From: RFQD01 sp049314515
GTDB lineage: Bacteria; Actinomycetota; Actinomycetes; Actinomycetales; Microbacteriaceae
DNA: 6,422 nt
Reading direction: 5' to 3'
NCBI GenBank assembly: GCA_049314515.1
Contig: JBMOEY010000081.1
Coordinates: 1 to 6,422 of the forward strand
This document shows, piece by piece, positions 1 to 5,884 of this stretch (within the stretch, counting starts at the first letter, position 1; each line of letters opens with the position of its first letter). Under the pieces are notes generated by a model that saw only the letters and a list, made by a program, of their open reading frames with translations, had not been told where the DNA came from and searched no databases. The translations under genes were made by a program, and so were the position numbers.

Positions 1-1519
1 CCACGCGGCGGTACGGCGTCTCAATGAAGCCGAACGCGTTGATGCGGGCGAACGACGCGAGCGAGCCGATCAGACCGATGTTCGGGCCTTCAGGAGTTTC
101 GATGGGGCACATGCGACCGTAGTGCGACGGGTGAACGTCACGCACCTCAACACCGGCACGCTCACGAGAGAGACCACCCGGGCCGAGCGCCGAGAGGCGA
201 CGCTTGTGCGTAAGTCCGGCGAGCGGGTTGTTCTGGTCCATGAACTGCGACAACTGGCTGGTTCCGAAGAACTCCTTGATGGCAGCAACAACCGGACGCA
301 CGTTGATGAGCGTCTGCGGCGTGATGGCCTCGATGTCTTGCGTGGTCATGCGCTCACGCACAACACGCTCCATACGCGAAAGACCGGTGCGAACCTGGTT
401 CTGAATCAGCTCGCCAACCGCACGGATGCGGCGGTTACCGAAGTGGTCGATGTCATCAACATCGATGGGGATGTCGGCAGGCTTGCCGGCACGAAGACCC
501 TTGATGGTCTTCTCTCCTGCGTGCAGCGCGACGAGGTACTTGATGGTCGCGACGATGTCTTCTACCGACAACACGGAGTCGCTGATCGGAGCCTCGAGAC
601 CGAGCTTCTTGTTGATCTTGTAGCGACCAACCTTTGCCAGGTCGTAGCGCTTGTGCTGGAAGTAGTAGTTGTCGAGGAGTGCACGCGCGGCCTCGGTGGC
701 CACCTGCTCTCCCGGACGGAGCTTGCGGTAAATGTCCTTGAGGGCGTCTTCTTTGGTGAGAATCGCATCTTTCTCAAGGGTTGCGGCAATCGACTCGTAG
801 CCGGAAAACTCTTTTTCGATGTCTTCGCTGGTGAGACCGAGTGCCTTGAGGAAGACCGTCACCGACTGCTTGCGCTTGCGGTCGATGCGCACGCCCACCT
901 GGTTGCGACGGTCAATCTCGAACTCGAGCCACGCACCGCGGCTCGGGATCATGCGTGCCGAATAAATTTCCACGTCGGACGTTTTTTCGAGCGTGCGCTC
1001 GAAGTAAACACCGGGGCTGCGAACGAGCTGAGACACGACGACGCGCTCGGTGCCGTTGACAATAAAGGTTCCCTTTTCGGTCATCAAGGGGAAGTCACCC
1101 ATGAAGACGGTCTGGGTTTTGATCTCACCGGTCTCGGTGTTGAAGAACTCTGCCTCAACATAAAGTGGGGCGGAGTACGTTTTGCCGCGGTTCTTGCAGT
1201 CGTCGAGTGAATATTTTTCTTCCTCGAGCTGCGGATTGCGGAACGCCAGTTGCATGGTCTGGTCGTTGTTCTCAATCGGCGAGATTTCTTCAAAAATCTC
1301 TTCCAGACCCATCCGCTCAGACACATCAGAGCGTCCGGCTTTCTTGGCCTCGGCTACGCGCGCCTTCCAGGCGTCGTTACCGACGAGCCAGTCAAAGCTC
1401 TCGGTCTGCAACGCGAGCAGATCGGGAACCTTGATGGTGTCTTGAATCTTGGCGAACGAAAGTCGCGAAGCCTCGCGACCGTTCTGTGGGGACTTGTTTG
1501 CGTTGCGCGCAGCGGCCAA
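1..1519 (-). CDS. rpoB: RNA polymerase beta subunit, N-terminal part (cut by the left edge)
   Basis: This encodes the N-terminal 506 residues of the RNA polymerase beta subunit, which forms half of the catalytic cleft and the rifampicin pocket. The complement strand reads without interruption from a TTG start at 1519 with GGAGGT 7 nt upstream. Early on it shows LSFAKIQDTIKVPDLLALQT; in the middle, GTERVVVSQLVRSPGVYFE and RKRKQSVTVFLKALG; near the edge, GTSQLSQFMDQNNPLAGLTH, then KRRLSALGPGG and MCPIETPEGPNIGL. These are universal beta-subunit blocks. The rifampicin-contact positions equal to E. coli Q513, D516, H526 and S531 are Q425, D428, H438 and S443, all wild type, so susceptibility is predicted. 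The position equal to E. coli S522 is Ala434. The rest of rpoB, and probably rpoC, lie beyond position 1. No rplJ/rplL lies directly upstream; a divergent operon sits there instead. Confidence 0.98.
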   Translation of the reverse strand, partial: MAAARNANKSPQNGREASRLSFAKIQDTIKVPDLLALQTESFDWLVGNDAWKARVAEAKKAGRSDVSERMGLEEIFEEISPIENNDQTMQLAFRNPQLEEEKYSLDDCKNRGKTYSAPLYVEAEFFNTETGEIKTQTVFMGDFPLMTEKGTFIVNGTERVVVSQLVRSPGVYFERTLEKTSDVEIYSARMIPSRGAWLEFEIDRRNQVGVRIDRKRKQSVTVFLKALGLTSEDIEKEFSGYESIAATLEKDAILTKEDALKDIYRKLRPGEQVATEAARALLDNYYFQHKRYDLAKVGRYKINKKLGLEAPISDSVLSVEDIVATIKYLVALHAGEKTIKGLRAGKPADIPIDVDDIDHFGNRRIRAVGELIQNQVRTGLSRMERVVRERMTTQDIEAITPQTLINVRPVVAAIKEFFGTSQLSQFMDQNNPLAGLTHKRRLSALGPGGLSRERAGVEVRDVHPSHYGRMCPIETPEGPNIGLIGSLASFARINAFGFIETPYRRV

Positions 1520-1526
1520 GGGAATT

Positions 1527-1532
1527 ACCTCC
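1527..1532 (-). promoter_or_regulatory. Shine-Dalgarno sequence of rpoB
   Basis: The minus strand reads GGAGGT, 7 nt before the TTG at 1519-1517. This strong match fixes the unusual TTG start, which gives the protein start (M)AAARNANKSPQNGREASRLS. A perfect 6-bp inverted repeat (ATGGCA / TGCCAT, 7-nt loop, 1535-1553) lies just upstream of the site and could affect ribosome access. Confidence 0.85.
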
Positions 1533-1707
1533 GAATGGCAAGAAATGTGCCATCATTGCGAGTCGACGGGGACTTGTTCTTCGCGCATCCGTGGAACGCC
1601 AAATACCCACCAAGTTGTGACTGCTTCGTTGGTGAGCCACAAGGTGAGAGAGTATGCACGCCGACCGCAATATGAGGGCACGCTGATTCTTAGATGCGCA
1701 AAATACA

Positions 1708-1737
1708 ACTATAGGTCGCAAAGGGTGCGCGTGTCTA
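1708..1737 (-). promoter_or_regulatory. Candidate housekeeping promoter of rpoB
   Basis: On the minus strand, TAGACA (1737-1732) and TATAGT (1713-1708) are separated by 18 bp. Each hexamer matches the sigma-70/SigA consensus (TTGACA, TATAAT) at 5 of 6 positions. Transcription would start near 1701, leaving an untranslated leader of about 180 nt before the rpoB TTG. This is a prediction from sequence only; other promoters further upstream are possible. Confidence 0.6.
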
Positions 1738-1745
1738 GTTACAAT
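1716..1745 (+). promoter_or_regulatory. Candidate promoter of the rightward three-gene operon
   Basis: The plus strand has TACAAT at 1740-1745 (5 of 6 matches to the -10 consensus). A weak -35, TCGCAA at 1716-1721 (3 of 6), lies 18 bp upstream. A transcript would start near 1752, about 24 nt before the ATG at 1776. The proposed -35 falls inside the spacer of the rpoB promoter, so the two promoters occupy the same DNA on opposite strands. Confidence 0.45.
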
Positions 1746-1764
1746 TCGATGACATTTTTGCGTT

Positions 1765-1770
1765 GAGGAG
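1765..1770 (+). promoter_or_regulatory. Shine-Dalgarno sequence of the spermidine-synthase-like gene
   Basis: GAGGAG lies 5 nt before the ATG at 1776, which supports that start codon. Confidence 0.8.
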
Positions 1771-1775
1771 CAACC

Positions 1776-2633
1776 ATGCCCGAAAACCCGCAGATCACAC
1801 TGCGCGACTCGGGTGAACGAGCAATCTTGATGCCCGACCCGTACCAGCCTGGCGCCGTCATTCTTGAGGTCGATGGCACCCCACAATCACACGTGTTTCT
1901 CGACGCGCAAGACGAGTTGTTTTTCGAATACATCCGTCGCATTGGTCACGTGATTGACCTTTTTCGGCCCGCCGGCGAGCCGATTACCGCGGTGCACCTG
2001 GGCGGCGGCGCGCTGACACTCCCACGTTACGTGGCGCTGACGCGCCCCGGATCTCGGCAGCAGGTGCTCGAACGGCACGCCGACTTGATCGACTTCGTGC
2101 GTGAGCATGTGCCGCTGCCGGCCGGCGCATCCATTCGATTTCGGTACGGAGATGCGCGCGCCACACTCGCCAAACTCCCCGCAGGATTGCGCGGTACCGT
2201 CGATCTCGTCGTTCTCGACATCTTTGCCGGCGCACGCACACCGGCCCACGTGACGAGTCGCGAGTTCTTCGGCGAGGTTGCGGCTTTGCTCTCGCCCGAC
2301 GGCATGATCGTCATCAACGTGGCGGATGGTCCCGGCCTGTCGTTCGCCCGAGCGCAGGTTGCCACGCTCGCGAGTGTGCTACCCGAGGTCATTGTCATCG
2401 CCGAGGCTCAGGTGCTCAAGGGTCGGCGCTTCGGAAATCTCGTGCTCGTCGGCTCACGCTCCGTTGCGCTGCTCGACATGCTCCCGCGGCTGTTGGCTGG
2501 TGGCCCGCATCCCGCTTCGGCGCTCTCGGGTGACGAAATCACTCAGTTTGTCGCGAATGCCCCCATCGTCACCGATGTGACGGCCGTGCCGAGCCCCAGT
2601 CCGAACAAAAATATCTTCGCGATAAAGCGGTAA
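1776..2633 (+). CDS. Spermidine-synthase-like protein (class I SAM-binding fold)
   Basis: This 285-residue cytosolic protein has the Rossmann fold of polyamine aminopropyltransferases. In order it shows an N-terminal beta region with QSHVFLDAQDELFFEYIRR (residues 37-55), close to the substrate-entry segment of spermidine synthases; the glycine loop AVHLGGGALTLPRY (72-85); an acidic residue ending strand 2 (E99 in VLERHADLI); GDARATL (125-131); and DLVVLDIFAGARTPAHVTS (143-161). True spermidine synthases carry two aspartates in a D-S-[ST]-D-P motif at the last block. Here only the first (D148) is kept and the second position lies within IFAGA. Genuine aminopropyl transfer is therefore doubtful. 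A SAM-dependent methyltransferase or a non-catalytic role is equally possible. It is the first gene of a rightward operon, divergent from rpoB, and ends 2 nt before the SprT-like gene. No transmembrane or signal segment is seen. Confidence 0.85.
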   Translation: MPENPQITLRDSGERAILMPDPYQPGAVILEVDGTPQSHVFLDAQDELFFEYIRRIGHVIDLFRPAGEPITAVHLGGGALTLPRYVALTRPGSRQQVLERHADLIDFVREHVPLPAGASIRFRYGDARATLAKLPAGLRGTVDLVVLDIFAGARTPAHVTSREFFGEVAALLSPDGMIVINVADGPGLSFARAQVATLASVLPEVIVIAEAQVLKGRRFGNLVLVGSRSVALLDMLPRLLAGGPHPASALSGDEITQFVANAPIVTDVTAVPSPSPNKNIFAIKR

Positions 2634-2635
2634 GC

Positions 2636-3094
2636 ATGGCCGACCTTGACCAGGTGCGCGCATGGGCGCACGAACTCATCGAACAACATTTGGATTCGAG
2701 AGTGTGGACGTTTGGTTTCGACCACGCCAAAATGCGGGCCGGGCTATGCGACTTCGGCAAGAAACGCATTTCGCTCTCACGCCACTTGACCGCACGCTAC
2801 GACGACGATGAAGTGAAACAGGTGTTGTTGCACGAGGTGGCGCACGCACTCGCCGGCGCGAAAGCCGGACACGGCACCAAATGGCGCACGATCGCGCGCG
2901 AACTCGGCTACGACGGGTCGCGCACGCACGACGGTAGCGCAGCTGCTGACCTGGCGCCCATCGTCGGTTACTGTCCGGCTGGGCACGAGTTTTATCGATT
3001 CCGCGTCGCGACACGACCACTATCGTGCGGTCGCTGTGGGCGCGGATTCAATCGCGATAACCTCATCACGTGGCATCGTCGTGACGTTGCCTGA
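2636..3094 (+). CDS. SprT-like zinc metalloprotein with C-terminal zinc ribbon
   Basis: The protein has 152 residues. It shows the zinc-metallopeptidase motif HEVAH at 66-70 and a third histidine ligand in GHGTKW (H79), the arrangement of the SprT/Spartan family. A C-terminal zinc ribbon follows, with C113 and H117 (CPAGH) and C131/C134 (CGRC). The eukaryotic relative Spartan degrades proteins crosslinked to DNA, and bacterial SprT-like proteins are mostly uncharacterised, so a DNA-repair protease role is inference. All catalytic and metal-binding residues appear intact. The ATG lies 2 nt after the preceding stop codon with no clear Shine-Dalgarno, so translation is probably coupled. The SRPBCC-type gene follows after 18 nt. 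Confidence 0.88.
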   Translation: MADLDQVRAWAHELIEQHLDSRVWTFGFDHAKMRAGLCDFGKKRISLSRHLTARYDDDEVKQVLLHEVAHALAGAKAGHGTKWRTIARELGYDGSRTHDGSAAADLAPIVGYCPAGHEFYRFRVATRPLSCGRCGRGFNRDNLITWHRRDVA

Positions 3095-3112
3095 ACCGGG
3101 TTCGGAGAATTG

Positions 3113-3601
3113 ATGGACGTGTTTTTGCGGATCACGCTCGATGCCGACGTGGAGACCGTCTGGGATGCGCTGTCTCGACCCGCGCAGATGCGCGCCGCCG
3201 CACGTCCGTTCATCCGCGTTCGCTCGCTCGAACCGGGCGGATTTCCCTCACGGTGGGTCGCGGGCACGCCCCACATGGTGGCACTCTCGCTGTTCGGCGT
3301 GATTCCGTTGGGCACACAAGTTGTTGAGGTGCGCTACGAGGAACGCCCTGGCAATGTGCGCATGGTCATTGATTCGGGAGCCCCGATGAGCGGACCACTC
3401 ACTCGACTCCAAGTCTGGGATCACCGAATGGCGGTCTCACCAATCGGAGATCGCACGACGCTCTACCGCGACCGCCTTCGCGTGCAGGCCGGATGGATGA
3501 CGCCATTCGTATGGATCGGCTTATGGGCGATGTGGCAACTTCGCGGGCGCGCACTTATCCGTGCAATGCGTAAACGGGCTCGGCTGGCAGCCGCCAGTTG
3601 A
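3113..3601 (+). CDS. SRPBCC/START-fold family protein
   Basis: The protein has 162 residues. The opening strand and helix (FLRITLDADVETVWDALSRP, residues 4-23) are typical of SRPBCC proteins, small helix-grip proteins that hold hydrophobic ligands. A beta-rich middle follows (RWVAGTPH, then LFGVIPLGTQVVEVRYE) and a long C-terminal helix that is hydrophobic then basic (WMTPFVWIGLWAMWQLRGR, then IRAMRKRARL). The ligand cannot be told from sequence. The C-terminal stretch could associate with the membrane. The ATG at 3113 is preferred because GGAG at 3104-3107 sits 5 nt before it; a TTG one codon upstream would lie only 2 nt from that site. It is last in the operon and converges on the coiled-coil gene, whose stop codon is only 15 bp away. 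No terminator hairpin is seen between them. Confidence 0.75.
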   Translation: MDVFLRITLDADVETVWDALSRPAQMRAAARPFIRVRSLEPGGFPSRWVAGTPHMVALSLFGVIPLGTQVVEVRYEERPGNVRMVIDSGAPMSGPLTRLQVWDHRMAVSPIGDRTTLYRDRLRVQAGWMTPFVWIGLWAMWQLRGRALIRAMRKRARLAAAS

Positions 3602-3616
3602 GCGGCTCACTAAGGA

Positions 3617-4690
3617 TTAGCTCGGGTTCGGCATCTCGTCGAGAACAACCTGCGAGTCAATTGACGACAGTGACCGAAGTTCGAACGCAAAGCCGTCCAT
3701 GATTTTTGACTGCGCTTCGAGCCATTCGATTCGAGATTCTGCGTCAACGAAGGCTTCCGAACTGTATTCCTCGTAGCGGTTCACCAAGTTCTCGGAAAGT
3801 CGACGAGCCTCGGAAATGGTGCGCGCCGCGTCCTCGCGCGCCTCTCGCAGAATGCGATTAGCTTCTTTTCGGTGCTCCGACAGCTCCGCTTCGGCTTGAG
3901 CGGTGAGGTCGCCCGCACGCGCGACGGCATCGGCGACCCGCGCGCTCGATTCTTCGCTCAAGCGCTGAACCTTGGCAACTGCCTCTTCGTTGAGAGCCAA
4001 TCGCTCGCGCTCGGCCTCGTCTTCGGCGATTTTTATGTCGTAGTCAATACGTAGCTGATCCCGCTCCGCAATCTGGCGCGACGTGTCCAGTTCCGTTTTG
4101 ACATCTTCGATTTCCTGATGCAGGCGGGCTCGACGATCGGACGCCGCGATCTCTGTTTCGGTCACAAACTTGGCACCACGTCGCTGCGCGGTCTCGATGA
4201 TTGTGCGGGCTTCGACGAGGTCTGCTCGGGCATCTGCCAATCCGTCTTCGGCCTGCGAAACTTCTGCCGCCGCACGACTCTTTGCCTGAGCCTCAGCTCG
4301 ACGAGCACGGCTTTGAGACTCGGTGAGAAGAGCCTCGGCCTGAGATACAGACGATGTGTAAAGTTCGCGAGCCTCGGCATTGGCAGCGTCACGAATCTCG
4401 TTGGCTTCCTCAGCCGCCTCAGCCAGCAGTTTGGCCGCTTGCTCTTCGGCTACTTGGAGTGTCTGCTCGAACGCTGAGCCGAGCTCTGAGAAGCTGGGGG
4501 CCGAGTCGATTTTGCGAAGTTTAGAACGAACATCGGTCAGTTCACGCTTCAACCGGCGAAGAATCGCCTCGGATTCGTTCGCCGCGGTCGCACTCTTTTC
4601 AATCTGCTCAGCAATTTCCAGAAAAGTTGCGTCAACTTGGCTCGGATCGAAGCCCTTGCGGGCTGTTCGAAAGTCGGAAGAATTACTCAT
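3617..4690 (-). CDS. DivIVA-like coiled-coil protein, probably cytoskeletal or polar scaffold
   Basis: The protein has 357 residues. Residues 7-20 (FRTARKGFDPSQVD) resemble the conserved N-terminal membrane-targeting motif of DivIVA/Wag31 (F..xxRGYDxxEVD). Nearly all the rest is Ala/Glu/Arg/Gln-rich heptad-like sequence with very few prolines between about residues 25 and 330, indicating a long coiled coil. The last 20 or so residues are less charged and end in DEMPNPS. In actinobacteria such proteins (DivIVA, FilP, Scy) organise polar growth, cell shape or division; which of these this one does is not known. It is not placed beside ftsZ-type genes here, so it is more likely a paralogue than the main DivIVA. 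GAGG lies just upstream of the ATG. Its 100-bp upstream region holds two inverted repeats. Confidence 0.8.
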   Translation of the reverse strand: MSNSSDFRTARKGFDPSQVDATFLEIAEQIEKSATAANESEAILRRLKRELTDVRSKLRKIDSAPSFSELGSAFEQTLQVAEEQAAKLLAEAAEEANEIRDAANAEARELYTSSVSQAEALLTESQSRARRAEAQAKSRAAAEVSQAEDGLADARADLVEARTIIETAQRRGAKFVTETEIAASDRRARLHQEIEDVKTELDTSRQIAERDQLRIDYDIKIAEDEAERERLALNEEAVAKVQRLSEESSARVADAVARAGDLTAQAEAELSEHRKEANRILREAREDAARTISEARRLSENLVNRYEEYSSEAFVDAESRIEWLEAQSKIMDGFAFELRSLSSIDSQVVLDEMPNPS

Positions 4691-4696
4691 GGGACC

Positions 4697-4713
4697 TCAC
4701 ACCTCAAGTGTGA
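4697..4713. promoter_or_regulatory. 17-bp palindrome just upstream of the coiled-coil gene, possible operator
   Basis: TCACAC-CTCAA-GTGTGA is a perfect 6-bp inverted repeat with a 5-bp centre, ending 7 bp before the ATG at 4690. It could be a repressor operator or a small mRNA hairpin. It partly overlaps the ribosome-binding region (TTGAGGTGTGAGG on the minus strand). No specific regulator is recognised. Confidence 0.4.
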
Positions 4714-4756
4714 ATCCCACCCCGACCTGCGTCCACCAGAGACCCACTACGTGTGC

Positions 4757-4797
4757 GGTTTAACCCTGAGAACGCCGACTTTTTCTCCGGTTAAACC
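4757..4797. repeat. Interrupted inverted repeat between the Nudix-like and coiled-coil genes
   Basis: The arms GGTTTAACC (4757-4765) and GGTTAAACC (4789-4797) are perfectly complementary. Inside them, GAGAA (4768-4772) and TTCTC (4783-4787) pair as well. The right arm overlaps the stop codon of the Nudix-like gene. It may act as a factor-independent stop without a clear U-tract, as an mRNA 3'-end hairpin, or as a protein-binding dyad upstream of the coiled-coil gene. Confidence 0.5.
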
Positions 4798-5327
4798 CGA
4801 CCCATCGCCGCCATGGCCATGCGTAACAAGGTGCCTCGTCCACCTTCCATCTCGACGGCCACCGAATCGCTCGCCGCCTCCTCCGGGGTCAACCAGGTAA
4901 CTTCGAGGGCGTCCTGGCGAGGTTCGCACGTACCTGTGACCGGCACAACGTAGGCCAGCGAAACCGCGTGCTGTCGGTCATCCGTGAAAGCACTCAGACC
5001 GGGGAAGGGGAAATACTCGGCCACGTGAAACGGAATCGAGCTCGTCGGCAGAAGCGGAAACGCCATCGGCCCCAAATCTTTTTCGAGGTGTCGAAAGAGT
5101 GCGTCACGGATCGTCTCACCAAACAAAACTCGCCCCGACACGATAGTTCTGGTCATTTCACCCGACGGCTTCGACCGCAAAAGAACACCGACCTCGGTGA
5201 CAACACCGAGTCCATCAACCCGAACCGGCACCGCTTCGACATAGAGAAGAGGAAGGCGGAGTCGAATGGCAGCGAGTTCATCGTCGCCCAGCCAGCCAGA
5301 ATTGGGGTCGGGGGTGCGCACGCTCAT
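4791..5327 (-). CDS. Nudix-fold protein of the DUF4916 type with degenerate Nudix box
   Basis: The protein has 178 residues. The blocks LYVEAVPVRVD (28-38), VSGRVLFGETIRDALFRHLE (63-82), PFHVAEYFPFPG and DDRQHAVSLAYVVPVTG match, as I recall it, the actinobacterial family annotated as NUDIX hydrolase/DUF4916. Aligned to the Nudix box Gx5Ex7REUxEExGU, residues 65-86 keep the first Gly, the first Glu (E71), Arg79 and the last Gly, but REUxEE reads RHLEKD. The Glu residues that normally bind magnesium are thus mostly replaced, so hydrolase activity is doubtful. The ATG at 5327 is chosen; an in-frame TTG two codons upstream (5333) is possible, and neither has a strong Shine-Dalgarno sequence. It is the last gene of the minus-strand cluster, 43 nt after the EXPERA-like gene. 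Confidence 0.8.
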   Translation of the reverse strand: MSVRTPDPNSGWLGDDELAAIRLRLPLLYVEAVPVRVDGLGVVTEVGVLLRSKPSGEMTRTIVSGRVLFGETIRDALFRHLEKDLGPMAFPLLPTSSIPFHVAEYFPFPGLSAFTDDRQHAVSLAYVVPVTGTCEPRQDALEVTWLTPEEAASDSVAVEMEGGRGTLLRMAMAAMGRV

Positions 5328-5370
5328 ATCCAAAGTTTCTCACGAGCAGGCCGGAATGGCGACGAAGTCG

Positions 5371-5874
5371 TCAGAAACGGCGGAGAAACGGCATGGGCTT
5401 ACGCATGCGAATAAGGAGCAACAGAGGAATCAGAACATATGGCAGGTTGAACGCCAAGAAACCAATTGGGTTCGGCGTACGCCATTCCGGTTCGCCAAAG
5501 AATTCCACACCAAAAACAACGACCCCGGTGATGCCGGAAATGAGGGTGGCGTAGATGACTGCCGGGAGCTGTATCCAGTTGCGTCCTCGAATCAGCGCAT
5601 AAACCAGCACGACGTAAAAAGGCGCATAGACGAAGGCGGAAAGTCCCGTGACAAAGCGCATCCAGACTGGCGGGTTCAAGAACAGCGGATCGTTCACGCT
5701 CGCGTAGGCGTAGTTCCATTGGGCCAGGATGTTCGGGCTGTCGGGCGATTGCACAATGCCCAGCGTGGGAATCGCGTCGCTGATAACGCACGAAATAAAC
5801 GCCCAGCAGAAGAAGACGATGAAGACGAAATCAAACGGGCGCTGACGAAGAGTGAGGTTTGTTGTCTCGGTCAC
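5371..5874 (-). CDS. EXPERA/TMEM97-like integral membrane protein
   Basis: The protein has 167 residues and four predicted membrane helices: about 14-32, 72-95, 103-123 and 139-156. The pattern strongly resembles the eukaryotic sigma-2 receptor TMEM97 and the EXPERA fold shared with the sterol isomerase EBP. ISDAIPTL (31-38) matches the region around TMEM97 Asp29. NDPLFLNPPVWMRF (61-74) matches KDPLLQEPPAWFKS around Asp56. WIQLPAVIY (100-108) matches WIRTPAIIY, and PYVLIPLLLLIRM (145-157) matches PYLLIPFILLIFM. Both acidic ligand-pocket residues have counterparts, D33 and D62. In eukaryotes these proteins bind sterols or lipids; the bacterial substrate is unknown. The start is a GTG 10 nt after the stop of the upstream repeat-protein gene with no Shine-Dalgarno, which suggests coupled translation. 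Confidence 0.75.
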   Translation of the reverse strand: MTETTNLTLRQRPFDFVFIVFFCWAFISCVISDAIPTLGIVQSPDSPNILAQWNYAYASVNDPLFLNPPVWMRFVTGLSAFVYAPFYVVLVYALIRGRNWIQLPAVIYATLISGITGVVVFGVEFFGEPEWRTPNPIGFLAFNLPYVLIPLLLLIRMRKPMPFLRRF

Positions 5875-5884
5875 GCAGAAAAGT

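Noticed and set aside
122..1210. A 362-codon open frame on the plus strand opposite rpoB
   Set aside because: It is fully antisense to a perfectly conserved rpoB reading frame, its protein resembles no family, and long antisense frames are common in GC-rich genes.
1392..1886. Minus-strand frame of 164 codons across the rpoB start and promoter region
   Set aside because: It overlaps rpoB in a different frame and crosses both promoters and the start of the divergent gene.
3110..3112. TTG directly before the ATG as start of the SRPBCC gene
   Set aside because: It would lie 2 nt from the GGAG sequence, too close; the ATG at 3113 has normal spacing.
4118..4477. Plus-strand open frames opposite the coiled-coil gene
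   Set aside because: They are antisense to a strongly patterned coiled-coil frame and show no domain or ribosome site.
5328..5333. TTG at 5333 as start of the Nudix-like gene
   Set aside because: It is only two codons upstream of an ATG and no better placed to a ribosome site; the ATG is preferred, though this is not certain.
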